From Maniola hyperantus (Eukaryota; Arthropoda; Insecta; Lepidoptera; Nymphalidae): a stretch of DNA of 64,000 nucleotides. Below, in pieces: positions 43,916 to 54,602 of this stretch. Made by a program: the position numbers and the translations under genes. The notes below the pieces were generated by a model that saw nothing but the letters and a program-made list of their open reading frames with translations, was not told where the DNA came from and ran no database searches. How positions within the stretch are numbered: the first letter of the stretch is position 1; every line of letters begins with the position of its first letter. The stretch covers positions 11,364,534 to 11,428,533 of the forward strand of contig NC_048546.1 in NCBI RefSeq assembly GCF_902806685.2, in the 5' to 3' direction.

Positions 43916-45599
43916 ATTTATTGATTGATTGAGTTAGTTTTAATGTAATGATGTTGTGTTATTATACTGATCCAATGTTTTGACATTACTATTTATAATC
44001 TTTCTGTGTATCGTATTTCCCATTGCTGATGGCCACTATACTAGGACATTATAGTAGGAGAGTAATCTAAGCTATTTAAGGTTCCTGCAATAAAAAATAT
44101 ACACCTAAATTACGAAAATAATATATAATCTTAAAATGCAGGCATAAAATTAGTCGTTACTAAGCGAACAGAGATAAAACAAGCCAGCCCGAACCCCCTA
44201 TATATTTGCCCCTATTTTGATATACCTGGCAAATATGGCGGATGTAATAGAACACCACATTGTTACGTTTTCACATTAGATTCAACTAAGAATAAACAGC
44301 CTCCCAGTTTATAACCGTGTCGCTGCATTCCCCTAATGAAAGCTGTTATTACACATCACGACACTTAGTGTTATGCCTCCTGGTTTTATTAGACCACAGT
44401 ATACCAAAACACAGAACATCTCTGACAAAATTTTCACAGTAAGCCAATAAAGTTCCATGTTGCATATTTACACTGTTGTTCACCACCCTACACATACGTA
44501 TACTGTTACATATTCTAAAATGCAAAATTTAGTTAAGCTATTTTAGTACAAATACCGAGGTATTAGAAGTGATATTTGTGTGCAAAATTTTGATGTGTGC
44601 GTTGCAATTTATGTCGTTAGGCAATTATGTAAGGCACGGGTGCCTCTTCCCCTTCATTAATAAATGAGACTAATTAATCTAGAGTGGCATCTGTCATGCT
44701 AAAGAATAGTCAGAACGCCCCTGGGCGCTGCAAGTCACTGACGCCAAGTAATTGCTTTTGTTAAATCAACAGTACACTAAGGTAAGCTCTTGGCTCGGCC
44801 ATCACTAAAACTAGCAGGAGAGCTGGTGGAAAATTTTATGGAGGTGCTTGATACAGGTAAGGCGAGGTGGGTAGCTTTTATTTACATGTTTTAGCTAGCC
44901 TACAAACTATAGACCTTCCAGCTGTTCCATAATGGGTTTACATTTTTTGTCTTCAATTAAAACTAAGCAATAACATGGCGTAAAGTATGAAATGGGTACT
45001 GTAAGGTTTTACTACCGAAATTCTTAAAGACTCTTTTCAAAAAATTGAATTTGCTACCTGAACCCGTGGTGGTGCAGCCCTATAAATCCACTATCTTGAT
45101 TTCTTTCTAATATTCTTTTTTTTTTAATTATTCATTCATAATTTCCATTTTGATTTTAACTTTTATTAGTTTGTCTTTTGTACGAAGCCACCAAACTAGA
45201 CAATATTTTAACAATACTCTAGTATGAACTATAATCTAAAACAACCATATTATTATCACAAACGTTTAGCGTTTATACAGCACCTTCTTAATATTTCCTA
45301 CGGTCTCTTAGCCAAATGAACTGGGCCTATTCATTATTTGTCACTTTTTTAATGCGCCGTCGTCAATTTGTTTCTAGTTAGCATCCGCTTAAAAGCAATT
45401 TTCCGTTTCCTTTGTAAATAAATCTTCAGGGCTCATTTGTGTAGATTATTTTCCGTTTAAAATATATGTTCTCTTTGCTATTTTTATTGTTTTCCGGTAT
45501 TGCGTAAAGACATATTTAAAAATTACACATATACTGGAAAAACTTATGAGTAATTTTTTTTTATTTTTTTTATTACAATAAAACTTAAAGCTAGCCTTA
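43916..45599. other. Non-coding stretch
   Basis: 1.7 kb without a recognised repeat or gene-like open frame on either strand. Confidence 0.45.
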
Positions 45600-45907
45600 T
45601 CTAATTACTATATAAATCATGACCGCGTGGAATGGTGCCAAGAATACTGGCTGCATTTCCGCGCTGGACAGCCAGGCTGATCCGTTGCGCAAAAAATGAG
45701 CCAGCCCTTCTGTCACCAGATGAGGCTATTAATCGCGGTGAAATGTCTCGTAAAAAAATTTTAGCACTAAGACTCCATGGCCCCAGGGTCTCCACGGCAA
45801 ACGGCACAAAAATGTAACTCTCTATAAGAGAGGCATACTTGCGCCGCTTGCCGTTTTCAGCTGTTTCTGCTGCGGCTCCCGGTCTTGATGCTGTCTTCCT
45901 TGAGTAA
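45600..45907 (-). pseudogene. LINE-S C-terminal fragment, one long frame
   Basis: On the minus strand one frame reads ENGKRRKYASLIESYIFVPF, AVETLGPWSLSAKIFLRDIS, PRLIASSGDRRAGSFFAQRI and SLAVQRGNAASILGTIPRGH. It is the most informative LINE-S copy. A charged region, then FVPFAVETLGPW, a helix-like segment and the conserved RISLAVQRGNAASILGT core. No catalytic reverse-transcriptase motif lies in the window, so the parent element cannot be classified. Confidence 0.65.
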
Positions 45908-45976
45908 ATGTTATATGGGCGATATTGTTTTTATAAATTGTACGATTTAAAAAAAATTTTGCTTATGATAACGGTA

Positions 45977-46295
45977 TCCTAATATTATAAATGTGAAAAT
46001 ATGTCTGAGTGTATATTTGATAGCTTTTCGCGGTCCATCCGTGTAACCGGTTTTAACGGGTACACAGAGATCCTGCATTCCGGGGAAGAACCTACTTTTG
46101 GTCCCGGAAAATCAAAAAGTTCTTACGTGATTTTAAAAAACTTAATCCAGATAGATAATCTGCATCTGCTTGATCCAGAAAAGCTTGCACATTGGAAACG
46201 GACAAAGTCTGCTTTTTATCCCGGAAAATTAAAGACTTCTCACGAGATTTTCAAAAAACTAAAACCACGCGGGCTAATTTGCGAGAATCATCTAG
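45977..46295 (+). mobile_element. HEL-1 Helitron with duplicated body
   Basis: TCCTAATATTATAAATGTGA start at 45977 after an A; end CATCTAG at 46295 followed by T. The GTCCCGGAAAATCAAAAAGT module near 46101 recurs as ATCCCGGAAAATTAAAGACT near 46218, so the body is partly doubled and the element is about 100 bp longer than its relatives. The terminal hairpin is decayed. Confidence 0.75.
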
Positions 46296-46593
46296 TAATT
46301 AATAAAATGACAACAAACTAGAAATAAGAGACAACCATAATAATTCATATTTTTATCAGGTCAATTTTAATTTCATTCGCCTAAAAACTGAAACTGAACC
46401 GTTGAATGAAAGATTGCTTTATTCATCAAGCGTCGCAATTTATACTAGCCACAAAATGTAATTGCTAAAAGAGCTCAGGAATAAAAACTCGACCAAAAAT
46501 ATTACGAATGGTAAAATATGCACTGCTGCGAACAAAGTAATTGGAAATTTCTATTTTTATTTCTATTTAATTTAGGTAGTTATACCATCTTTT

Positions 46594-46768
46594 TATCATC
46601 ATCATGATCAACCAAATGAATAGGGTTTGGGCATAGTCCACCACACTGGCCAAGTGCAGATTGGCAGACCTTTGAGAACATTATCTCACAGAACATTCTA
46701 TCATGCAGGTTTCCTTACGATGTTTTCCTTCACCCTTAAAGCAAGTGAACTTTCATTGCTTAAAGAAA
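46594..46768 (-). mobile_element. SINE-A 3' part, diverged
   Basis: TCATCATCATGATCAACC tail complement, ACACTGGCCAAGTGCAGATT, CAGGTTTCCTTACGATGTTT and CCCTTAAAGCAAGTGAAC. Internal deletions; no head. Confidence 0.75.
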
Positions 46769-47145
46769 ATTAGGTACATAATTAGTGACCGACAAACTTC
46801 AAATTGAATTTGGCTCCCTATGTCCCCGATGATGATGATGATGAAAATGATAATAATAATAGAAACCTTTTTCAAGTTTTGTGAAAGTATTTATAAAATT
46901 CGTTTAATAATTATTTAGATAAGCACTTTAAAACAGACAGACACGGCAAGCTAGATTACTTTGTAGTGAAAATAATAACGTAATCTCAAAATTACAACAT
47001 TCTTTATTCATTGTGTTTACCGCGCTATTGAAACATCTTCTTACGTAACTTACAAGGCGGCCATTTTGTGTCATTACGCAAAAGAAAGTCGCGATCAAAG
47101 TAACTGTTATTACTGGTTCATAAACTTGGGGTACAGTCACTGTTT
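46769..47145. other. Non-coding stretch with short (GAT)n run
   Basis: GATGATGATGATGATG at about 46828 and TAATAATAATAG at 46850 are the only structure seen. Confidence 0.5.
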
Positions 47146-47617
47146 TTAGGGTTCCGTATCGGAAAGCTGCCAACGGGACCCTTTTACTAAGCATCCACTG
47201 TCTGTCTATTTGTTCGTCCGTCTGTCCGACTCATGAACTGTAATTGGTAAAGCGTTGAAATTTTCACATAGTAGGTAAGTATGTACATTTATTTCTATTG
47301 CTGCTATAACAACAAATAATAAAAATTTCAAAATGGCCGTCATGCAAATTTAAAAGGACGTAGGGACAGTACGCGGCAGAAAATAATGTACATGGACTTT
47401 TAGAATGAGATTTTGGCTTTGTAGAGCATTGCCTCTGTCACTCATACCATACCTATATGGCGTTTTGTCGGCCTCAACGACAGTGCTCTACAAAACCGCT
47501 ATCTTTTTCTAAAAGTCGATGTAGGTACATTATTTTCTGCCGCGTACTATGTTACGTTGTATAATGGAACGGAACCCTTTGTCTGCGAGTCCAACTCGCA
47601 CTTGATCGATTTTTTAT
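47146..47617 (+). repeat. REP-C type b, interrupted by MITE-P
   Basis: Starts AGGGTTCCGTATCGG, has GTCTGTC/GTCCGTC words, CATGAACTGTAATTGG and TTGAAATTTTCACA. It is split by MITE-P at 47366-47550 and ends GGAACGGAACCCTTTGTCTG, GTCCAACTCGCACTTG near 47617. Related to 11767-11997. Confidence 0.7.
47366..47550. mobile_element. MITE-P, second copy, nested in REP-C
   Basis: ACAGTACGCGGCAGAAAATA at the left; TTTTCTGCCGCGTACTAT at the right. The inner pair TGTAGAGCATTG and GTGCTCTACA folds as in the 28.7-kb copy. 185 bp. No clear target duplication here. Confidence 0.8.
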
Positions 47618-48330
47618 CAAATAATCTCGAATGATAGCTCAAATTACAGGCTTGGATGCCCGGTGTGTACCGTTCGGAAATAGAACCGATTATTCGATAA
47701 TTTGAAGAGATTTTTTTTGAATAATAGATACTGCACTGGTATTGTTCAGCTGTGACAGAGAATTGATTATTGTTATTAATAATCGCGTGGTAGCTACGTC
47801 GCTTGCAGGCTTGCTTAATAAGATTTTCTCATCGTGTAGGCAAAACTTTATAGTTGTGATCGTAGTGATGAAAAAATAAGTATCAAAATTGAAACAAGGC
47901 ACAGCAAAAGCCTCAAAGTTAAAAAGTTTTGTTAAAAAAATATTTCAGAAGTCCATTTAAAACCTATCCCGTGATAGGTGAATGCGGTGGGTAGGTGAAT
48001 ATGAAAGCATAGCCATATCGGTAATTGGAGTAGAGTAGTAATGAAGAAAATAGAAGGAAACCGCTTCTAAATAGTAAATCATCTTTATTTTTAATTTTTT
48101 ATTATTATAATAATATGATGATCTATTCGTATTCTGCCATTCCGTTCAAATTGGTAACTGATTTTTTGCTACTTCTTAAATTCAAATTTTTCAGTCGTTT
48201 GGAATTTTTATGTCATAGAATAGATGATAATGGTAAAATTGAGAGTGTCTAATGATGGAGGTGGGAGGTGGACATTGGAACTGATGACAAGACAATAAAA
48301 TTTAGACTTAATTGCTTTATTTTAATGAGC
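47618..48330. other. Non-coding stretch with a flank-repeat unit
   Basis: The segment about 48247-48310 (TAATGATGGAGGTGGGAGGT, GGACATTGGAACT) resembles 48680-48755 on the other side of the next SINE-A. Otherwise nothing recognised. Confidence 0.4.
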
Positions 48331-48611
48331 CATCATCATCATGATCAACCCATTAATCTCTCAGAGTAAGGAGGGTTTTGGTTATAGTCTACCACGCTGG
48401 TCAAGTTCGGATTGGCAGACTTCACACAGCTATGAGAACATTATGGAGAACTCTCAGGCATGCAGGTTTCTTCACGATGTTTTCCATCACCGTTAAAGCA
48501 AGTACCATAATCTCCGAAAAGTTAGAGATGCGTGCCCGGGATCGAACCTCCAACCTCCGACACAGCCTCCGATTAGAAGGCGGACGTACTAACCACTAGC
48601 CTATCACAGCA
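48331..48611 (-). mobile_element. SINE-A, full length
   Basis: Tail CATCATCATCATGATCAACC, complete body, B-box complement GGGATCGAACC at about 48539 and A-box complement CCACTAGCCTA near 48594. A short duplication of CTCCGA lies in the head. Confidence 0.85.
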
Positions 48612-48806
48612 GCTGTGATTTGAGTGAGCTATCAGAGCTTTTGATGTGTAGGTACTTTCCAAAAAAATATAGTAACAAGAGCCTGATGATGGAAACGGAA
48701 GGTGGGCAATGGAACTAACGGGATATGATAAGATAGATAGTTGTGTTTGGACTTGGTATTTAGTTTTCATAAATAAGTTTCAGTATTTTTATTAAGTAGG
48801 TACCTA

Positions 48807-49149
48807 CCTTTTTTTTTTATTTTATTAAGATACAAGTTAGCCCTTGACTGCAATCTCACCTGATGGTAAGTGACGATGCAGTCTAAGGTGGGAGCGGGCT
48901 AACCTGGAAGGAGTATGGCAGTTTTTATTAAACCCATACACCTTTGGTTTCTACACGGCATCGTACCGGAACGCTAAATCGCTTGGCGGCACGGCTTTGC
49001 CGGTAGGGTGGTAACTAGCCACGGCCGAGGCCTCCCACCAGACCAGACCAGAAATTTAGAAATTATAAAATTCCAAATCCCTGCTAGGAATCGAACCCGG
49101 GACCTCCCTCTAATAAGACCACAGCGCTTACCACTGCGCCAGGGAGGTT
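48807..49149 (-). mobile_element. SINE-C, full length
   Basis: The T-run at 48809 is the A tail. The body and head match 25734-26075 almost base for base, including GGAATCGAACCCGGGACCTC (B-box complement) and CACTGCGCCAGGGAGG at the head end. Probably a young family. Confidence 0.85.
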
Positions 49150-49628
49150 GTCAAAACACAGGTGTACCTACACTAAAAAAGTTTTTGCTTTTAACTTATT
49201 TTAATCAGACTATACACAAATATATCGCAACAACAATACAAACAACCATGTGCATACAAAACAGAGATAACCAACATTTTAGCGCGAATTCAATTTTTAA
49301 GCCTTTAATTTATGTGGCGTTAGCGAGTGAAATTTACAACGTAACCTATTTAAATCACTTTATTGCTTGAAGCTTCGTGATAGAGACAATAAATTCAGCA
49401 AACCTGACTGCGCGTGAGTACGTACTCGTAAATTTTTGCCTGTAGGTATTACAATTCAGCTGGTGGCAAATGGCAATGCAATATTATGGCAGTCGAGATC
49501 GGAATAGCATAAATAATTGCCCATTTTTGGCCAAGAATCAAGATTCGGTCATCAATGTGATACCTACCTATAAAAAATACTTATTTAGTAACTATAATTT
49601 AGTGCTGGTATAGTGCATTCAAAATAAA
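49150..49628. other. Non-coding stretch
   Basis: Nothing secure. A weak SINE-C-like segment may lie at 49435-49515 (GCTGGTGGCAAATGGCAATG). Confidence 0.35.
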
Positions 49629-49946
49629 CTTTTTCTACAACCGCACCGCGCGCCACCGTAAGGAATTTCACCCTCACCACCTGGGTGTCTGGTGCACTTC
49701 GATCGTCCGCTGCGCCAGATCCTTCTTTCCACGCACGGTCAAACTGTGGAACCAACTCCCATCGGCGGTGTTCCCACTAGATTATAACATGGGGTTATTC
49801 AAGGGGCGGACCAACAAGTTCCTAAAAGGCCGGCAACGCATCAGCGGTTCCTCTTGGAGCAAATGTTCATGGGCGGCGGTAATCACTTAACATCAGGTGA
49901 CCCGCCTGCTCGTTTGCTCGCTATATCTATTAAAAAAAAAAAAAAA
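49629..49946 (+). pseudogene. LINE-D C-terminus and 3' end
   Basis: Reads FHPHHL, LWNQLPSAVFPLDYNMGLFK, GRTNKFLKGRQRISGSS, then decays into the 3' UTR and an A-run at 49932-49946. The LWNQLPSAVFP block is intact here and shows that the 40.0-kb copy has lost two bases. Truncated at the FFYN codons. Confidence 0.8.
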
Positions 49947-50219
49947 CTGGCGTGTTTCCACTTGAGACCTTCATTAACAATAACAATAGGATGGAAACGT
50001 CAGTAAGCTCGATGTCGATTGGTGAACCGCAATAGCGCCAGAGCTTTACTTTTAGCCATACACTACATTTGACGTGAATTAACCGCGGGCTAAGCAAGCG
50101 CTATCGTAGAAAATTTGCTTTGAGAACATCACGAGAAGGGTGTATTTTATTCAACGAAATCTTCATCGGTTCACACGAAAACTCTTCTATAATATTAAAG
50201 AAGTTTTAGTTGAACATAT

Positions 50220-50378
50220 GGGCCGATTCTCTTGTACACAATCTCTAAACTAAACTAAATTAACAGGTCTAAATTTAGTGCCATCCTTTTCCGCAAGCAA
50301 CATTATGAAAGGGATAGCAATAGATTTAGACGTGCCATTTTAGTTTAGTTTAGAGATTGTGTTCAATGGAATTAGCCA
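50220..50378. mobile_element. MITE-N-related foldback element, 159 bp
   Basis: GGGCCGATTCTC, then TACACAATCTCTAAACTAAA on the left. TTTAGTTTAGAGATTGTGTT, then AATGGAATTAGCC on the right. The arms pair over about 40 bp. The outer GGCCGATTCT end resembles MITE-N. Confidence 0.75.
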
Positions 50379-50397
50379 CATTATGTATCTACGTTTA

Positions 50398-50565
50398 AGT
50401 CATAGTCTGCCACGCAGGTCTAGTGCGGATTGGCAGACTTCACATACCTTTAAGAACGTTATGGTAGTGTGAACCTCCACAACTCCGAAAAGTTAGAGGT
50501 GCCCGGGATCGAACCCCCGACCCCCGACTAGGAGGCCGATGCTAACCACAAGGCTATCACTGCTT
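50398..50565 (-). mobile_element. SINE-A with internal deletion
   Basis: CATAGTCTGCCACGCAGGTC and TGCGGATTGGCAGACTTCAC from the 3' body are followed directly by ACTCCGAAAAGTTAGAGGTG and GGGATCGAACCCCCG of the head. About 100 bp of body is missing between them. Tail absent. Confidence 0.8.
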
Positions 50566-50606
50566 TTGGATACATAGTAGATATTACTACTTCATATTAT
50601 ATTCTA

Positions 50607-50835
50607 CGTTGACCGATAGACGTTCGGGTCCCAAGCAAGGTGCTGGAATGGCGACCTATCGCACCGGAAGACGCAGCGTTGGAAGACCCCCCACTAGGTG
50701 GACGGACGACATCAGACGAGTCGCAGGGAGCCGCTGGATCCAGGCGGCGCAAGACCGTGGCGTGTGGAAGTTCCTACAAGAGACCTATGTCCAGCAGTGG
50801 ACGTCTATTGGTTGATGATGATGATGATGATTATA
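50607..50835 (+). pseudogene. RTE-E C-terminus with intact end and (GAT)n tail
   Basis: Open frame 50609-50815 reads GAGMATYRTGRRSVGRPPTR, WTDDIRRVAGSRWIQAAQDR, GVWKFLQETYVQQWTSIG, stop. The TGA stop runs straight into TGATGATGATGATGATT. This is the best preserved RTE-E end. The (GAT)n tail next to the stop is the same tail type that SINE-A carries. Confidence 0.8.
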
Positions 50836-51073
50836 TTCTATAGAACTGCAGACAGAATCCAGTAAATCAATAGAAAACTTTTCCTTGGCAGCCCTTCTTC
50901 GTCCAATTAGACGCACCTTCGAGTGGTCTCAAACTAGTCTCAAAACAAATAGTTGGGCTCCTTCAATACACCACGCTAAAATTCACTAAAAAGGGTGTGG
51001 TGGCACTGCAAGCTGGTTAGATTAGATTAGATTATTTATTAATTGCAAAATTGTATGTAGGTACATAGGGTCT

Positions 51074-51298
51074 TCTAAATATATAAAATGAAAAGGTGAC
51101 TGACTGACTGACTGACTGATCTATCAACGCACAGCTCAAACTACTGGACGGATCGGGCTGAAATTTGGCACGCAGATAGCAATTATGACGTAGGCATCCG
51201 CTAAGAAATGATTTTTGAAAATTCAACTCGTAAGGGGGTGAAATAGGGGTTTGGAAATTTGTGTAGTCCACGCGGACGAAGTCGCGAGCATAAGCTAG
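51074..51298 (+). mobile_element. HEL-2 Helitron-like element, full length
   Basis: TCTAAATATATAAAATGAAA start, (GACT)n at about 51097-51119, GATCGGGCTGAAATTTGGCA, terminal GTCCACGCGGACGAAGTCGC hairpin, GAGCATAAG, CTAG (51295-51298), T. Very similar to the 23.6-kb copy. Confidence 0.8.
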
Positions 51299-51576
51299 TT
51301 TTGTAATATGCTTCTTTGGTTAGGAATTGTTTTAATGCATCGATGAACGTTATATTATTCTAAATTTTTTGGCATGGTCTGGAATTTTATTATTAATTTT
51401 CGAACACATGGAGTTCGGACCCGTACTGTGTATTTTTAGTTTAGAGTTTGGCACGATCATATTAAGTTTACGTGAAGAACGAAGTTCATAATAACGCGAC
51501 ACGTCTTCCAGTTTAGTGAAGTACCCTATACTATCACCACCCATACTAGAAAGTAGAAACGTTATTGAAGACACCT

Positions 51577-51866
51577 GTACCCGTAGTACAAGATTTTACG
51601 TCTCACCAAACCAAACCAAATTCGAGAGTCGAAATACTTCCGCGTTACAGTAAATTGGCCCAAATAGCCTTGAATTGAAGTCAAATATTCAATGCCACTG
51701 ATTTTAATTTCGCAATGTTTCCGCTTGGAGCGCTGGCTGTAGAAGTGTAGACAAACTTGAGCTTTAAAACAAGGCTATTAAGATCCAGTTTACTGTAACG
51801 CGGAAGTATTTCGACTCTCGAATTTGGTTTGGTTTGGTGAGACGTAAAATCTTGTACTACGGGTAC
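51577..51866 (-). mobile_element. MITE-H, second copy, opposite orientation
   Basis: 290 bp, terminal inverted repeats of 78 bp without a mismatch. The interior matches the 23.9-kb copy in reverse complement (TTCAATGCCACTGATTTTAA here, TTAAAATCAGTGGCATTGAA there). The perfect arms suggest recent movement. Confidence 0.85.
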
Positions 51867-52288
51867 TGTTACCCGCTAGAACTGCAACTACACTCACTTG
51901 CGGGTTTACACGTGCACGAAGCACACACGAAGTCCCGACTTGTCTTGAAGTATCAACGTCAACTTTATAATAAGCTCAATGTGCTAGACATACACGCGGA
52001 CTCACTGGTTAAATTCCGGAATTCAGTTCATATGGCATTAAGTGAATTGCCATAGTAATTTACTTGATGCCATGTGAACTGCTTACCTACATTTGTTTAT
52101 TAGTTTAGAGTTTATTTATTTATATTATTTATATTATTATTATTTTTTAATTAAGTAACTTTTTTTTGTAGTAAAATTACCTGACACATTCGCATGCGGT
52201 GATTACTTTTAATTAGCTCGTCATATTGTCTTAAAACTTTTGTATTGTTAAATTTGTATTTGATGTATATGATTAGCTGTTAGTGATC

Positions 52289-52321
<33 letters not shown>
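51867..52321 (+). mobile_element. Possible retroposed 3' end with 32-A tail
   Basis: A frame ending at 52055 reads RLVLKYQRQLYNKLNVLDIH, ADSLVKFRNSVHMALSELP, stop. It loosely resembles the LYNKLP...S..KF...L tail of LINE reverse transcriptases. About 235 bp of non-coding sequence and then 32 uninterrupted A (52290-52321) follow. I see no AATAAA signal. The parent element is unknown. Confidence 0.35.
52290..52321. repeat. A32 homopolymer
   Basis: Longest A-run in the window, consistent with a recent retroposition tail; length may be affected by sequencing. Confidence 0.9.
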
Positions 52322-52324
<3 letters not shown>

Positions 52325-52435
52325 TAGAACCAATTAAACTCGACACCCTAAGCCTCCGTTGGCTTGCATTTCGCACGAAACCGAAATGTTCAATTGATTT
52401 TCATATGTTTGTCTCGTCTCTTGTTATATTTTATT

Positions 52436-52465
52436 AGGGTTCCGTACCTCAAAAGGAAAAAGGAA
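52436..52465 (-). repeat. REP-C 3' terminal scrap
   Basis: TAGGGTTCCGTACCTCAAAA, then GGAAAAAGG, is the reverse complement of the REP-C 3' hairpin region. Confidence 0.6.
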
Positions 52466-52644
52466 ATAATTCCGCACCGGATTTTAATAGTCAAACTAAA
52501 ATTCACGGATAACTTCAAATTCACGGATTTTAAAACGCACTCTCGCGCTCGCTCTAAATGGATAAAATCTGTAAGCTCAAAGTTGCATCTCGATTTAAGT
52601 CACAGTTCAACATCTATTCAGTCCCAGTAGGTATAGTACACGAC

Positions 52645-52782
52645 TGGTCGAGATGGCAATCGGGGAAGGAACGTTCCGCACACCCGAACAGCCCCTGTGC
52701 AAACTCGGTGAGGGTGAGCATGGGTGACGTGCGGGTGTACGGGGCGTCCACCCGCCTCATACACCGATTGCCATCTCCACCT
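52645..52782. mobile_element. MITE-G, full length
   Basis: The left end GGTCGAGATGGCAATCGGGG and right end CCGATTGCCATCTCCACC are inverted repeats. The GC-rich centre has GACGTGCGGGTGTACGGGGC. Length matches the 26.1-kb copy. Confidence 0.75.
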
Positions 52783-53079
52783 GTCGCGGACTATAGGTAC
52801 GGGTACAGCCATCCGCAATCCTCAAAGCAAACCCCATTTTCTATAGAGCCAAGAAAATGATAAAGATAAGGTGTAAGGTCGGGAGAAAACGCCGCCGTGT
52901 TTATCTTATGCGGATACGCTGTCATAATACCCGCGTGTTTACATAGGAAACTATTCTATCATATAGCTAGTGTCACCCTCGGCAGGGTGTACAAAGTATT
53001 TCTAAGTGAAAGATAATATGTGATAGATCAGTACTATTAAGTATATTTTAATCCTAGCTACATTTTTTGCATTTAAAAA

Positions 53080-53185
53080 GCTAAATAGTAACATTGGCTA
53101 CTGTTTATCCAGGAAAATAAAAGAGTTTCTAAGGGGTGTTATAATTTTAAATCCGTGTGTATGAAGTCGGGGGCATCAACCAGTT
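53080..53185 (+). mobile_element. HEL-1 3' half, decayed
   Basis: TGGCTACTGTTTATCCAGGA, AAAGAGTTTCTAAGGGG, AAATCCGTGTGTATGAAGTC and GGGGGCATCAACCAGTT. The hairpin and the CTAG (now CCAG) are mutated. Confidence 0.55.
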
Positions 53186-53345
53186 TGTACCAAAAAAAAA
53201 TTCGATTAAGAAACTTTTTTTTAGGAAAGGTAGGTACCTACATAATTCCACTGTCTATGTTTGTAGTTATGTATCTACGTTTTTCGGATTCCTTGGAACA
53301 TTTTTGCTACTGCTAACTTAATGTAAACCAAAAAATACATAGGAC

Positions 53346-53546
53346 TGGCGTAAATTCTGATATTTGTCTCTTTTTCTTTTAATATTGCTAAAAAAAGGAC
53401 GGAAAATGAATATTAAATTAAAGACTAAATTATAGCGCTACTCTACAAAATTTAGACAATTTTAAATTAAGTTTGTCTGTGCTTTTCTTATTACATTGGT
53501 AAGAAAGAGATGCGAATTCTCTAGTTGCGATCAGAATCAGTACCAT
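53346..53546. mobile_element. MITE-N, decayed copy
   Basis: TTTGTCTCTTTTTCTTTTAA, TTGCTAAAAAAAGGACGGAA, TCTTATTACATTGGTAAGAA and CAGAATCAGTACCAT match the family order; the left terminus is eroded. Confidence 0.6.
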
Positions 53547-53896
53547 CATATTATTATTATGAAAACATATTTTTCGTAAGCACCAAATTCATCTTACTCG
53601 CGACGAGAGCATTAATATGACATTTTTTCTCTGCTATATATCTTACAAACTGTCTAAACAAATTGCTGGGTCCCTCTCCGCGGGGTCAACGACCCTCATA
53701 TCACCCTTCGCTCCACGCATTTTCCTAATGTAACACGACCTATGATAAAAAGTTCTATATATAGGAATGCAGAGATTGTATGGAGATTTTTCTCCGTTAT
53801 GTGGTTATTTTGAAGGAAATGTTATTTTTTAACGTGTATATTTTTCTTATTTCCGTCATAAATATAGAATGCTTTTTTTACATTTTTTTATCTGAA

Positions 53897-54100
53897 TCTA
53901 AATATATAAATGGAAAAGGTCTTCAGACTGACATCAATGCACAGCGCAAAGTACTGGACGGATCGGGCTGAAATTTTTATTATTATTATGACGTAGGCAT
54001 CCGCTAAGAAAGGATTTTTGAAAATTCAACCCCTAAGGGGGTGAAATAAGGATTTGAAATTTGTGTAGTCAACGCGGTCGAAGTCGTGGGCATAAGCTAG
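53897..54100 (+). mobile_element. HEL-2 Helitron-like element, short GACT block
   Basis: TCTAAATATATAAATGGAAA start after A; GGACGGATCGGGCTGAAATT; end GTGGGCATAAG, CTAG (54097-54100), T. The (GACT)n array is almost lost and the hairpin has one substitution (CGGTCGAAGTCG). Confidence 0.75.
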
Positions 54101-54117
54101 TTAATACTGAAAATGAA

Positions 54118-54440
54118 AACTAGCCTTAGTTTATTACTGTACAAATCGTGCCCGCGTAGAATGGTGCCAAGAATACTGGCTGCATTTCCACGCTGAACAA
54201 GGCTGATCCTTTGGGCAATAAATGAGCCAGCCTTTCTGTCATAGATCAGGCTATTTACCGCAGTGTTTCGTAAAAAGTTTTAAGCACTAAGCTTCCCTGG
54301 TCTGCAAGACAAACGGAGTAGAAACAGAAATGTAACTCTCGATAAGAGAGGCATTCTTGCGCTACTTAAGTACGGGTTTAAGCCACTTCTGCTGCGGCTC
54401 CTGGTCTTGTTGCTATCTCCCTGATATAACTCATGGCCAA
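54118..54440 (-). pseudogene. LINE-S C-terminal fragment, decayed
   Basis: DNA-level match to 45600-45907 over its whole length, e.g. GAATGGTGCCAAGAATACTG, GGCTGCATTTCC and AAATGTAACTCTC. Several indels break the frame so that only short peptide blocks such as RKAGSFIAQRISL remain. Confidence 0.65.
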
Positions 54441-54602
54441 TGTGTCAACGCACGTTGTTTTTCACTAAGCTTTTTTTTCACCAGTAGACAAACAGGTGCG
54501 TCGTAAAAATTCGTGTTACCTAGTCGAATAAGTGATGACCTCTTTGGAACAGTGGCGGCGGTATCAATTTGAGAATATATAATTTCTAAATTAGCTCAGT
54601 GG

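Noticed and set aside
52618..52860. Overlapping frames on both strands near 52.7 kb as coding
   Set aside because: They are readings of the GC-rich MITE-G palindrome.
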